In this document: positions 52,479-61,045 of the stretch, in pieces
How positions within the stretch are numbered: the first letter of the stretch is position 1
Layout: each line of letters begins with the position of its first letter
NCBI GenBank assembly: GCA_020638055.1
Contig: JACKJH010000005.1
Coordinates: 62,001-126,000, forward strand
Direction: 5' to 3'
Source: Hyphomicrobiaceae bacterium
Lineage (GTDB): Bacteria > Pseudomonadota > Alphaproteobacteria > Rhizobiales > Hyphomicrobiaceae
Length of the DNA: 64,000 nt
Program-made: the position numbers and the translations under genes
The notes under the pieces: model-generated
The model's database searches: none
Told to the model about the DNA's origin: nothing
Seen by the model: the letters and a program-made list of their open reading frames with translations, nothing else

Positions 52479-52667
52479 CTACGATTTGAATAGCGCGCTT
52501 GCGGCAGCCTCGTGACGCTGTTTTGCCTGACGCTCAGCCTCGGTGCGCTCAATCTCCGCCTGCAGGACTTTTATCCGTTGCTCCAGCTCACTGATCGATA
52601 GACCAGACAGATCACTGCCAATCGCGACGTCACCTGATGCGTTTGATCGCACGTCATCGAAATCCAT
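52479..52667 (-). CDS. DUF1192 small protein
   Basis: A 62-residue protein. The central LSGLSISELEQRIKVLQAEIERTEAER (key part ELEQRIKVLQAEIERTE) is a leucine-zipper-like helix typical of DUF1192; the C-terminal KQRHEAAASALFK is the family tail. Function unknown. The family is widely found between the rcdA-like gene and the quinone oxidoreductase in Hyphomicrobiales, the same arrangement as here. Confidence 0.93.
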   Translation of the reverse strand: MDFDDVRSNASGDVAIGSDLSGLSISELEQRIKVLQAEIERTEAERQAKQRHEAAASALFKS

Positions 52668-52926
52668 CGTTATACGTCTCCGCTATCGCACACCTCGCGT
52701 AGAAACAAACCTCCTGGGCCCTGCTGTTGGCCGCGCCATACAGCACGCCGACATCGGAGTATGTGGCTGCAACACCTGCATCCCAGGTCGGGCTTGTCAT
52801 TGCAGTTTGATATTGGCACACCTATCGAAATCCTGCAGCCGTGAACCGGCCTGCGCGTTCAAAAGCCGACGACCACCAAGCCTTTCGAATTCTTCAATCA
52901 GACCGCCAAGACGAGAGAATACCGCC

Positions 52927-53925
52927 ATGTCAACATTGCCCGATACCATGACTGCCATTGATTGCGACGGCAAGGGCGGGCCGGAAATTCTGGTTCCGCG
53001 GCAGATGCCGGTTCCAAAACCGGGCCCCGGGCAGGTGCTCATCAAAGTTCATGCAGCCGGTGTCAACCGGCCCGACGTCTTGCAACGGCAGGGACTGTAT
53101 CCTGCCCCCAAAAGTCACTCAGCCATTCTTGGCCTTGAAGTGGCTGGAGAGGTTGCAGCAACAGGTGATGCCGAGACAGGCTTCAATCCGGGCGACAAGG
53201 TCATGGCTTTGGTCAACGGTGGCGGCTATGCGCAATATTGCATCGCCGACGCACCGGCAACGCTACCCATCCCCAACGGACTGTCGATGATTGAGGCGGC
53301 CGCTGTGCCGGAGACTTTCTTCACCGTCTGGCACAACGTTTTTGAACGCGCCGCTCTGCAACCCGGTGAATGGTTCATGATCCACGGCGGAACCTCGGGC
53401 ATCGGCGTCACCGCCATACAGCTTGCAAAAGCTTTCGGTGCCCATGTGATCGCCACCGCCGGTTCGCCTGAGAAGTGCGACGCCTGCAAGCAACTGGGCG
53501 CAGACCACACCGTTGACTACCGGCAGCAGGATTTCGTCGAAGTCACCAAAGAGGTGACCGGCAAACGCGGTGTCAATGTCATCCTCGACATGGTCGGCGG
53601 CGATTACGTCGAACGCAATATCCGCTCGCTGGGGGATGACGGCCGCCTTGTCTACATCGCCTTCCTCAAGGGTTCGAAAGTCGAAGTCGACCTGATGCGG
53701 GTGATGTTGAAACGCCTCACGATCACCGGTTCGACACTCAGAATCCGCCCGACAGAGGTAAAAGGGCGCATCGCCAGTGCTCTATCTGAAAAAGTGATGC
53801 CCTTGTTCAGCGAAAAGAAGCTGAAAGTAGTGCTGGATTCAACATTCCCGCTCGAAGACGCCGCAAAAGCGCACACCCGGCTCGACGAGGGTGGCCACAT
53901 CGGCAAGATCGTGCTGACCGTCTAG
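52927..53925 (+). CDS. NAD(P)H:quinone oxidoreductase (zinc-free MDR family)
   Basis: A 332-residue protein starting at 52927 (MSTLPDTMTAIDCDG). Residues 1-125 are the GroES-like domain and 130-265 the Rossmann domain (GGTSGIGVTAIQLAKAFGAHV). It lacks the catalytic zinc ligands of alcohol dehydrogenases, as in QOR/PIG3 proteins, and ends in a hydrophobic strand (KIVLTV). Reduces quinones with NADPH. The TAG stop codon lies within the CTAG edge of the type A repeat that follows. Confidence 0.92.
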   Translation: MSTLPDTMTAIDCDGKGGPEILVPRQMPVPKPGPGQVLIKVHAAGVNRPDVLQRQGLYPAPKSHSAILGLEVAGEVAATGDAETGFNPGDKVMALVNGGGYAQYCIADAPATLPIPNGLSMIEAAAVPETFFTVWHNVFERAALQPGEWFMIHGGTSGIGVTAIQLAKAFGAHVIATAGSPEKCDACKQLGADHTVDYRQQDFVEVTKEVTGKRGVNVILDMVGGDYVERNIRSLGDDGRLVYIAFLKGSKVEVDLMRVMLKRLTITGSTLRIRPTEVKGRIASALSEKVMPLFSEKKLKVVLDSTFPLEDAAKAHTRLDEGGHIGKIVLTV

Positions 53926-54022
53926 AGCATTTTCCGACGAAGTGGACACCGGTTCGTCGCAGAAAATGCGGCCAAACAAGAAGCTAGAGCGCTGATCCGG
54001 TTCCATCGGATCGGCGCTCTAG
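53922..54022 (+). repeat. Type A two-hairpin repeat, copy 7, containing a stop codon
   Basis: CTAGAGCATTTTCCGACGAA …, linker GGCCAAACAAGAAGCTA, ends GGCGCTCTAG. The first CTAG supplies the TAG stop of the quinone oxidoreductase gene. Confidence 0.9.
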
Positions 54023-54186
54023 ATGTGAACTTTCAGCAGGTTGTCCAGCAGGCACTCAAGCAACACATAGTCCAGATCCGGTCGCATTTTCATTCATAAT
54101 GGCCGGAAATCGTGTTCAGGTTTTGCAGCTTTGGGCGGAACCTGATGTTATGAGGCGAAGACGTCCCAGCCAGAAGGAGCGCTCAT

Positions 54187-54852
54187 TTGGTCGGTTCCAC
54201 AGGAATGCTGAGAATCTCAGCCGACACCACGCTCACCGGCGAGATCCGCAACTGTAAACGGCTGGACGTGTTCGGCACCGTCGAAGGTGACGTGATGGCC
54301 AACGAGGTTGTCGTGCATGAAGGCGGTCATCTTCTCGGACGGCTGCGCACCGACACCGCTGAAGTCAAAGGCAGGCTGGAAGGCGATGTGGTGGTGCGAA
54401 ACCTGATTGCGATCCGCTCAAGCGGTGTCGTCCAGGGCGACGTGCGTTATGGCCGGATGGCCTTGGAATCGGGTGGTGAACTGAGCGCAAGCGTGAAGAA
54501 TGTTCCGCCCGAATTGACCGGCGATTTCGAGGTTACGGTGCGGCGCGGTCAGCACGTATTGCTCACCACAGAAGATATTGACGCGATCGATCCAGACAAT
54601 TCACCAGATGAGCTGACCTACACGGTTTCGAATGCCCGCGGAGGCCATGTCGCGTTGATAGAGCAGCCCGAAATGGCCGTGGAGAACTTTACCCAAGCCG
54701 ATCTCAACCAGAAACGCGTCGCATTCGTTCATCGCGGCGGGGCTGAGAGAAAAGCACGATTCAATGTCGTTGTTCATGACAGCGAAGGCGCGTCCTCGGG
54801 TAAGCCGCGCACCGTAGACGTAACCGTGGTTGATACGGCCGCAGCCGCATAA
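54187..54852 (+). CDS. Bactofilin fused to cadherin/CSPG-like domain
   Basis: A 221-residue protein starting at TTG 54187 behind AAGGAGC. Residues 5-105 are a bactofilin beta-helix (LRISADTTLTGEIRNCKRLDVFG, of which the key part is LTGEIRNCKRLDVFG; VEGDVMANEVVVHEGGHLLG; LEGDVVVRNLIAIRSSGVVQG). From about residue 108 an unrelated domain follows, with VRRGQHVLLTTEDIDAID, DELTYTV, HVALIEQPE, NFTQADLNQKRVAFVHRGG and FNVVVHDSEG, the order of cadherin_3/CSPG repeats. Bactofilin is a cytoplasmic polymer; the second domain type is normally extracellular. No signal peptide is visible. Confidence 0.8.
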   Translation: MVGSTGMLRISADTTLTGEIRNCKRLDVFGTVEGDVMANEVVVHEGGHLLGRLRTDTAEVKGRLEGDVVVRNLIAIRSSGVVQGDVRYGRMALESGGELSASVKNVPPELTGDFEVTVRRGQHVLLTTEDIDAIDPDNSPDELTYTVSNARGGHVALIEQPEMAVENFTQADLNQKRVAFVHRGGAERKARFNVVVHDSEGASSGKPRTVDVTVVDTAAAA

Positions 54853-54888
54853 GCGGCAGACCACGCGGGCGCCGCCTCGCCAAGAAAC

Positions 54889-54993
54889 CTAGCATGTTCA
54901 GCCGAAGTGTACGCGGTTCGGCGTGAAGAACATGCTCAAAATAAAAGAAAATAGAGCGCGTTCGCGATTCCATGAAAAGTGAACGCGCTCTAG
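54889..54993 (+). repeat. Type C two-hairpin repeat, copy 2
   Basis: Left hairpin GCATGTTC … GAACATGC, linker TCAAAATAAAAGAAAATA, right hairpin GAGCGCGTTC … GAACGCGCTC, CTAG at both ends. Relative to copy 1, the right stem has paired changes (GATCGCG/CGCGATC to GAGCGCG/CGCGCTC). Confidence 0.9.
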
Positions 54994-55040
54994 AACCCGG
55001 GTTCCTCAGCACGGTCACAGCGAAGACTGAGGTCTGAAAC

Positions 55041-55075
55041 AAAAAAAGCATGGGTGGCAAAACCACCCATGCTTT
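55041..55075 (-). terminator. Terminator of groESL
   Basis: On the minus strand: AGCATGGGTGG, loop TTTTG, CCACCCATGCT, followed by TTTTTT. Confidence 0.92.
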
Positions 55076-55112
55076 GTCTTTTACGATTGAGCGTTGGCTC
55101 AGCCGGGCATCA

Positions 55113-56756
55113 TTACATCATACCCATGCCGCCCATGCCGCCCATGCCACCCATGTCAGGTGCGCCACCGGCTTCCTTCTTGGGCATTTCGGCAACTGCG
55201 GCCTCGGTGGTGATCATCAGACCGGCAATCGAAGCGGCGTCCTGCAGTGCGGTGCGCACAACCTTGGCCGGATCGATGATGCCCTTTTCAAGCATGTCGC
55301 CATACTCATCGTTCTGAGCGTCGTAGCCGAAGCTGGCACCCTTTGCTTCAAGCACCTTGCCGACCACGATCGATCCCTCGACGCCCGCGTTCTCTGCGAT
55401 CTGGCGGATCGGAGCCTGCAGCGCCTTGCGCACGATCTGGATGCCGGCTTCCTGGTCGTCGTTGTCACCCTTGACGTCGATGGAAGTGGTTGCCTTCAAG
55501 AGCATGACGCCGCCACCTGCAACAACGCCTTCCTCGACGGCTGCGCGGGTCGCGTTGAGCGCGTCATCGACGCGGTCCTTGCGCTCCTTGACCTCCACTT
55601 CGGTCGCGCCGCCCACTTTGATAACGGCAACGCCACCTGCGAGCTTGGCCAGACGCTCCTGCAGCTTCTCGCGGTCATAATCGGACGACGTTTCCTCGAT
55701 CTGCGCCTTGATCTGGCCGACGCGAGCTTCGATGTCCTTTTTCTTGCCGGAACCATCGACGATCGTGGTGTCATCCTTGGTGATGGTGACGCGCTTGGCG
55801 CGGCCCAGCATGCCGATCTCGACGTTCTCGAGCTTGATGCCGAGGTCTTCCGAAATCGTCTGTCCGCCAGTCAGGACAGCGATGTCCTCCAGCATGGCCT
55901 TGCGGCGATCACCGAAGCCTGGCGCCTTGACGGCAGCAACCTTGAGGCCGCCACGCAGCTTGTTGACGACCAGCGTCGCCAGGGCTTCACCCTCGATGTC
56001 CTCAGCAATGATCAGCAGCGGCTTGCCCGTCTGCACGACCGATTCCAGAACCGGAAGCAGCGGCTGCAGGCCAGAGAGCTTTTTCTCGTGGATCAGGATG
56101 TATGGATCCTCAAGCTCCGTGATCATCTTCTCGGCGTTGGTGATGAAGTAGGGCGACAGGTAGCCACGATCGAACTGCATACCCTCGACCACGTCGAGTT
56201 CGGTCTCCAGGCTCTTGGCCTCTTCAACCGTGATGACACCCTCGTTGCCGACCTTCTGCATAGCCTTGGCGATCATCTCGCCGATGTCGCGTTCACCATT
56301 GGCAGAAATTGTGCCGACTTGCGCGATTTCAGCAGAGTCCTTCACCTTCTTGGCCTTCTTGCCGATGGCCTCGATAACCTGTGCTACGGCCTTGTCGATG
56401 CCGCGCTTCAGATCCATCGGGTTCATGCCAGCGGCAACCGACTTGAGACCTTCGCGGACGATGGCCTGAGCCAGCACTGTTGCTGTGGTGGTGCCGTCAC
56501 CGGCAACGTCGTTGGTCTTTGAGGCAACCTCACGGACCATCTGCGCGCCCATGTTTTCGAACTTGTCGTCAAGCTCGATTTCCTTGGCGACGGTAACGCC
56601 GTCCTTGGTCGTGCGCGGCGCACCAAACGATTTTTCGATGATGACGTTGCGCCCCTTGGGACCCAGCGTGACTTTCACCGCGTTGGCAAGAATGTCGACA
56701 CCGCGCAGCATCTTCTCGCGGGCGTCGGCGGAAAAGCGGACGTCTTTGGCAGCCAT
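55113..56756 (-). CDS. groL: Chaperonin GroEL
   Basis: A 547-residue chaperonin subunit with the conserved ATP site GDGTTTATVLAQ, the apical-domain LLIIAEDIEGEALATLVVNK (key part EDIEGEAL) and the C-terminal GGMGGMGGMGMM repeat tail. Full length with no lesions. Forms the double ring that folds proteins with GroES. Transcribed after groES with a 54-base gap; regulated through the CIRCE element upstream of groES. Confidence 0.98.
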   Translation of the reverse strand: MAAKDVRFSADAREKMLRGVDILANAVKVTLGPKGRNVIIEKSFGAPRTTKDGVTVAKEIELDDKFENMGAQMVREVASKTNDVAGDGTTTATVLAQAIVREGLKSVAAGMNPMDLKRGIDKAVAQVIEAIGKKAKKVKDSAEIAQVGTISANGERDIGEMIAKAMQKVGNEGVITVEEAKSLETELDVVEGMQFDRGYLSPYFITNAEKMITELEDPYILIHEKKLSGLQPLLPVLESVVQTGKPLLIIAEDIEGEALATLVVNKLRGGLKVAAVKAPGFGDRRKAMLEDIAVLTGGQTISEDLGIKLENVEIGMLGRAKRVTITKDDTTIVDGSGKKKDIEARVGQIKAQIEETSSDYDREKLQERLAKLAGGVAVIKVGGATEVEVKERKDRVDDALNATRAAVEEGVVAGGGVMLLKATTSIDVKGDNDDQEAGIQIVRKALQAPIRQIAENAGVEGSIVVGKVLEAKGASFGYDAQNDEYGDMLEKGIIDPAKVVRTALQDAASIAGLMITTEAAVAEMPKKEAGGAPDMGGMGGMGGMGMM

Positions 56757-56810
56757 TTGGCTAAACTCCTGGAATTTGGATGAGAATTAGGGGGAAGGTT
56801 TAGGCGGCAA

Positions 56811-57098
56811 TCAGTCGAGGATGCCCATGATGTCGCTCTCCTTCATGATGAGGAGATCTTGTCCATCTATCTTGACCTCGGTGCCTGACCACTTGCCGAA
56901 AAGAATCCGGTCACCTTTTTTCACGTCGAGTGCCTGGATTTTACCGGCTTCGTCGCGGGCACCGGGGCCAACGGCGACGACTTCACCCTGCTGGGGCTTT
57001 TCACCCGCGGTATCGGGAATGATGATGCCGCCGGCTGATTTGGTTTCAGCATCGGCGCGCTTAACAACCACGCGATCGTGGAGGGGGCGGAACTTCAT
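56811..57098 (-). CDS. groS: Co-chaperonin GroES
   Basis: A 95-residue protein (MKFRPLHDRVVVKRADAE, mobile loop ETKSAGGIIIPDTAGEKPQ with key part GGIIIPDTA, and the end KESDIMGILD). It is the lid of the GroEL chamber and the first gene of the operon. Its upstream region carries the CIRCE palindrome, so HrcA repression is expected. Confidence 0.98.
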   Translation of the reverse strand: MKFRPLHDRVVVKRADAETKSAGGIIIPDTAGEKPQQGEVVAVGPGARDEAGKIQALDVKKGDRILFGKWSGTEVKIDGQDLLIMKESDIMGILD

Positions 57099-57180
57099 GC
57101 GAAATCTGCTCCATTTGGGGCCGGCAAATAAGTTTGGTTAACCAGCCATGGCTTGTACGAGAGTGTTAAATGGAAGCCCG

Positions 57181-57207
57181 TTAGCACTATCAAAACATGA
57201 GTGCTAA
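57181..57207 (-). promoter_or_regulatory. CIRCE operator of groESL
   Basis: TTAGCACTA, nine-base spacer, GAGTGCTAA. Consensus is TTAGCACTC-N9-GAGTGCTAA; one arm differs at the last base. Binding site for HrcA, 82 bases upstream of the groES start. Confidence 0.93.
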
Positions 57208-57339
57208 CCGGTTGCCCGGACAGATAGGCGCCCACTGAAATCATGTCAAGGCGTCGCAAGCCTAGAAATTTCGCCGCCGACGTGAGCAGGCGCTGGCGAC
57301 CCAGGCGCGGTTCGCATTGAACGGCGTTCGTTCTTGATT

Positions 57340-57353
57340 TTGATACAAATCAA
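57340..57353 (+). promoter_or_regulatory. FNR/FixK-type box upstream of ppk2
   Basis: TTGATACAAATCAA exactly matches the FNR/FixK consensus TTGAT-N4-ATCAA. It lies about 207 bases upstream of the ppk2 start. By the usual -41.5 geometry, transcription would start near 57388. Binding is an inference from the sequence. Confidence 0.7.
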
Positions 57354-57559
57354 ATCATGTGCCTTGCAGGATCTGTCACAGTTCCGTTACGCAATTGGCC
57401 AAGCATTTATGCGCACTGCAAAACCTGAATTAATCAGCGGTCTGGATTTACAGCTTTAAGGCCGGTAGCATCGTCGTTGGTGCACGAATTATACTGTCCC
57501 CACCTTCGCGTTCCCGCCAACGCCACCCGACCCGCTTGGAATTGAGGAGTCCCACCCTA

Positions 57560-58576
57560 ATGTCGCAGTCTGAACAACCCAAATCAGCATCAGCGAAGGC
57601 CAATTCCGCCGCTGAGGGAATTGACAAGGCCGCCAAAGCGACCGGCGCAGGCGAGCAAGACCACGAAGAGCTGCGCGACGGCGCCCCGCGTCACCAACAG
57701 GCCGAAATGCACCATAGCCCTGAAGCCATTCGGCACGCCTTCGAATCCGGCGAATACCCCTACAAGACCAAGATGAGAAAGAGGGAATACGAGCGGCACC
57801 TCGCCGAATTGCAAACTGAACTTCTAAAAGTGCAGGCGTGGGTCAAGGAAACCGGCCAAAAAGTCGTCATGATTTTCGAGGGGCGCGATGCGGCCGGTAA
57901 GGGTGGCACGATCAAGCGCTTTACCGAGCACCTCAATCCGCGCGGCGCCCGTGTCGTGGCATTGGAAAAGCCGACTGATCGTGAAAAAACGCAATGGTAT
58001 TTCCAACGCTACATTGAGCATCTGCCTGCCGCGGGTGAAATCCTTTTCTTTGACCGCTCCTGGTACAACCGCGCGGGCGTTGAACGGGTGATGGGCTTTT
58101 GCTCGCCCAACGAATACCTGGAGTTCATGCGCGAATGCCCTGACATCGAGCGCATGTTGGTGCGCTCTGGCATCCGCCTTTACAAGTACTGGTTCTCCGT
58201 CACCCAGGATGAACAGTTGCGTCGCTTCGAGTCGCGCGAACACGATCCCTTGAAGCAGTGGAAATTATCGCCGGTCGACAAGGCATCATTGGGCAAGTGG
58301 GATTCCTACACCGAAGCCAAGGAGTCCATGTTCTTTTACACAGACACCGCCGACGCCCCCTGGACCATCGTCAAATCTGACGACAAGAAGCGCGCACGCC
58401 TCAACTGCATGCAGCATTTCCTCTCGACGATCGAATACACCGGCAAGGACCGTGACGTTGTCCACGGACCTGACTCGTTGATCGTTGGCTCCAGCCAACA
58501 CGTCATCGGGCGCGACGAGAACATTCTTGGAAAGACCGTTCCTCCCGACAAACGCCGGCGCAACGGCAAGTCATAA
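57560..58576 (+). CDS. ppk2: Polyphosphate kinase 2
   Basis: A 338-residue PPK2 class I enzyme starting at ATG 57560. An N-terminal disordered region (residues 1-60) precedes the kinase fold: Walker A FEGRDAAGKGGT, the lid RFTEHLNPRGARVVAL (key parts HLNPRGARV), Walker B FFDRSWYNRAGVERVMG and a C-terminal KWKLSPVDKASLGKW-type segment. It interconverts polyphosphate and nucleoside di/triphosphates. A GAGGAG precedes the start; an FNR-type box lies upstream. Confidence 0.96.
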   Translation: MSQSEQPKSASAKANSAAEGIDKAAKATGAGEQDHEELRDGAPRHQQAEMHHSPEAIRHAFESGEYPYKTKMRKREYERHLAELQTELLKVQAWVKETGQKVVMIFEGRDAAGKGGTIKRFTEHLNPRGARVVALEKPTDREKTQWYFQRYIEHLPAAGEILFFDRSWYNRAGVERVMGFCSPNEYLEFMRECPDIERMLVRSGIRLYKYWFSVTQDEQLRRFESREHDPLKQWKLSPVDKASLGKWDSYTEAKESMFFYTDTADAPWTIVKSDDKKRARLNCMQHFLSTIEYTGKDRDVVHGPDSLIVGSSQHVIGRDENILGKTVPPDKRRRNGKS

Positions 58577-58608
58577 GGCGCATCAAGCTTGCAAGCCTGG
58601 ACATGAAA

Positions 58609-58640
58609 CAGGCCCGGTGGCTGTTGACACCGGGCCTGGG
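58609..58640 (-). terminator. Terminator between ppk2 and SDR genes
   Basis: Stem CAGGCCCGGTG / CACCGGGCCTG (11 bp), loop GCTGTTGA. The T run is short and sits on the minus-strand side, so it most likely ends the SDR transcript and may serve both. Confidence 0.7.
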
Positions 58641-58668
58641 GCACCGTGCGATATATCGCGCAAACGTT

Positions 58669-59421
58669 TCAGCAGCCGGCGCCGGCCACGCCCTCCGCGT
58701 CGAAGATATGGCCCGTCAGTTGGCTGCCCTTGCGGCTGGCCAGATACAGCGCCAATGCTGCCAGATCAGGCCCAGAGCCCAGACACGCACCATTTTCAGC
58801 CGCATCCATTTCGCCTTTCGGGCCTACTGCATTGATGCGGATCGCCTTGTCGGCCCACTCGCGCGATTCGTTGCGCGTGATCCCGGCGAGCGCCGTGCGC
58901 AAAATACCCGCAAATGCGCGTTCGGCTTCGGACCGTGGGGAAGCCATCAGAACAACGTTGAGTATCAATCCCTCGGTCAGCGTCAGACGCATGCGGTTTG
59001 CGATCACGCGCGACATCAAGGTCGCGCCCAGGAGCTTGTCGGATACAAGCGCCTCGATTTCATCAAGCGAGGTGCGACCAGCCAAGTCCTCACGGGCGAC
59101 AGAGATGAGGTTGATGGCCACATCCAGGCCACCGAGGATCTGTGCCGAACCTTGCGCAAAGGCTACAGCGGCGTTGGCACTCGTTAAGTCACTGTTAAAG
59201 ATTTCGGTTTCCGAAGCCGCTTGAGCGAGCAGCGTCACCAGAGCGTCGGTCTGCGGCCCATCTTCACGCGTCTGCAGAACAAGACGGCATTTATGGTCGG
59301 CAAAGCCGCGAGCCAGATCGACCCCGGCATCGGGTGCAAGCCCAGTTATCAATACGCGTTTGCCCGCCAATTCAGCATATACCGGGACATTGGGGGCGTG
59401 GGTTACGACGCTCATGAACAT
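58669..59421 (-). CDS. SDR-like protein lacking the catalytic YxxxK
   Basis: A 250-residue short-chain dehydrogenase-like protein. The N-terminal nucleotide motif is altered (VLITGLAPDAGVDLARGF; usual TGxxxGxG). The Ser that should be followed by YxxxK is replaced: the region reads LMASPRSEAERAFAGILRTA, with no Tyr-Lys pair. The C-terminal IRINAVGP matches the family. So it keeps the fold but is probably not a standard oxidoreductase. Role unknown. Confidence 0.72.
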   Translation of the reverse strand: MFMSVVTHAPNVPVYAELAGKRVLITGLAPDAGVDLARGFADHKCRLVLQTREDGPQTDALVTLLAQAASETEIFNSDLTSANAAVAFAQGSAQILGGLDVAINLISVAREDLAGRTSLDEIEALVSDKLLGATLMSRVIANRMRLTLTEGLILNVVLMASPRSEAERAFAGILRTALAGITRNESREWADKAIRINAVGPKGEMDAAENGACLGSGPDLAALALYLASRKGSQLTGHIFDAEGVAGAGC

Positions 59422-59699
59422 GGGGGCTCTCTCCTATATACATACGCCAGGACTGAAGGATGGCGGCCCGGCCGACATAATAACATGCCGATTCGCCTAA
59501 CGAGACCTAAACAACCGGTAGATAGGGGTAGGGACTTGGCAGTGTTGCGACCAAACCGCGGCGGCGTTCGAAAAACGGCACTCATCCACTGATAGTTGTC
59601 ATTATCCACAAGCAAGCCGTTGCATGCCGGCGCGCACCTACCGGTCCATGGGATCGGTATCTCCAGCAACGCGCGACGTGACAGGGAGTTTCATCTGCA

Positions 59700-61037
59700 A
59701 TGAACAAAAACCAAGCAGCGCATCCCAATTCACTTGCGCCATACTGGATGCCATTCACAGCCAACCGTGCATTCAAGAAACGGCCCCGCATGATCGTGGG
59801 CGCAGAAGGTATGCATTACCTCACCGCAGACGGACGGCGGGTAATCGATGCAACGTCAGGGCTTTATTGCGTCAACGCCGGTCACGGTCACCCGCGCATC
59901 GTCGCCGCTATTCGTAAAGCGGCGGGCACCCTCGATTACGCACCGGCTTTTCAATTCGGCCATCCAGACGCCTTCGCACTTTCAAGTCGGCTGGCAATTA
60001 TGGCACCGGGCAACCTCGATCACGTATTTTACGCATCCTCGGGCAGCGAGGCGATCGACACGGCGCTGAAGATTGCCCTTTCCTACCATCGTCGTCGCGG
60101 CGAAGGGCAGCGCACACGTTTCATCGGCCGCGAGCGCGGCTACCACGGTGTCGGCTTCGGTGGCATCTCGGTTGGCGGCATGGGGCCAAACCGCAAGGTT
60201 TTCGGGTCGATGCTCGGCGGCGTCGATCACCTGCCCACTACATATGTGCGAGACGAACAGGCATTTTCGATCGGTCAGCCCGAGTGGGGTGAACACCTGG
60301 CCGATGAACTTGAACGCATCCTAAACTTGCACGACCCCTCCAATATCGCTGGCATTGTCGTTGAGCCGGTCGCGGGCTCAACAGGCTGCCTGCCACCACC
60401 AAAGGGATATTTGGAAAAGTTGCGCGAGATTACTCATCGTCATGACCTTTTACTGATTTTCGACGAAGTGATCACCGCATTCGGGCGGCTTGGCCATGCC
60501 TTTGCCAGTGACAAGTGGGGCATCGTTCCTGACATGATCGCCTTTGCCAAGGGCGTCACCAATGGGGCTGTTCCACTCTCGGGTGTAATGGTCAGCGCCG
60601 CAATCTACGAAACGCATATGGAGGGGCCTGAACATCTGCCTGAGCTTTTCCACGGTTTCACCTACTCAGGTCATCCGCTGGCAACCGCCGCAGCTCTGGC
60701 CGCAATCCAAGTCTACGAGGATGAAGGCCTTTTTCAACGCGCACGAGAGAACGAACCGTTGCTGGCGGAAACGCTGATGACGTTGAAGGAGGCGCCAGGC
60801 GTCCTGGACATCCGACCGATCGGCATGATGTGCGGTATTGATCTGGCACCCTCGAAAGAAGGCGTGGGGGTACGCGGATTTGAGATCATGGAACGCGCCT
60901 TCCACGATCATGACCTCTACATCCGCGTCGGCGGCGATACCCTGATCGTTGCACCGCCTTTGATCGCAACACCTTGCCATATCGCACAAATTCGCGACAA
61001 ATTGGCAGAACTGATCCACCGGACAGCAGCATCCTGA
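59700..61037 (+). CDS. Class III omega-amino acid:pyruvate aminotransferase
   Basis: A 445-residue PLP enzyme. PLP aspartate in LIFDEVITAFGRLG, Schiff-base lysine in IAFAKGVTNGAVPLSG, and conserved GSEAIDTALK and FTYSGHPLATAAALA. This matches the beta-alanine/omega-amino acid:pyruvate aminotransferase group, which also includes amine transaminases. The donor is not fixed by the sequence. AGGGAG lies 11 bases before the ATG. Single gene, followed by three tandem type A repeats. Confidence 0.92.
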   Translation: MNKNQAAHPNSLAPYWMPFTANRAFKKRPRMIVGAEGMHYLTADGRRVIDATSGLYCVNAGHGHPRIVAAIRKAAGTLDYAPAFQFGHPDAFALSSRLAIMAPGNLDHVFYASSGSEAIDTALKIALSYHRRRGEGQRTRFIGRERGYHGVGFGGISVGGMGPNRKVFGSMLGGVDHLPTTYVRDEQAFSIGQPEWGEHLADELERILNLHDPSNIAGIVVEPVAGSTGCLPPPKGYLEKLREITHRHDLLLIFDEVITAFGRLGHAFASDKWGIVPDMIAFAKGVTNGAVPLSGVMVSAAIYETHMEGPEHLPELFHGFTYSGHPLATAAALAAIQVYEDEGLFQRARENEPLLAETLMTLKEAPGVLDIRPIGMMCGIDLAPSKEGVGVRGFEIMERAFHDHDLYIRVGGDTLIVAPPLIATPCHIAQIRDKLAELIHRTAAS

Positions 61038-61045
61038 AGCGGGAT

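Noticed and set aside
55050..56522. A 490-codon open frame antisense to groEL
   Set aside because: It is a mirror of the GC-rich groEL codons and lacks a ribosome site or domain; the groEL frame is unmistakable.
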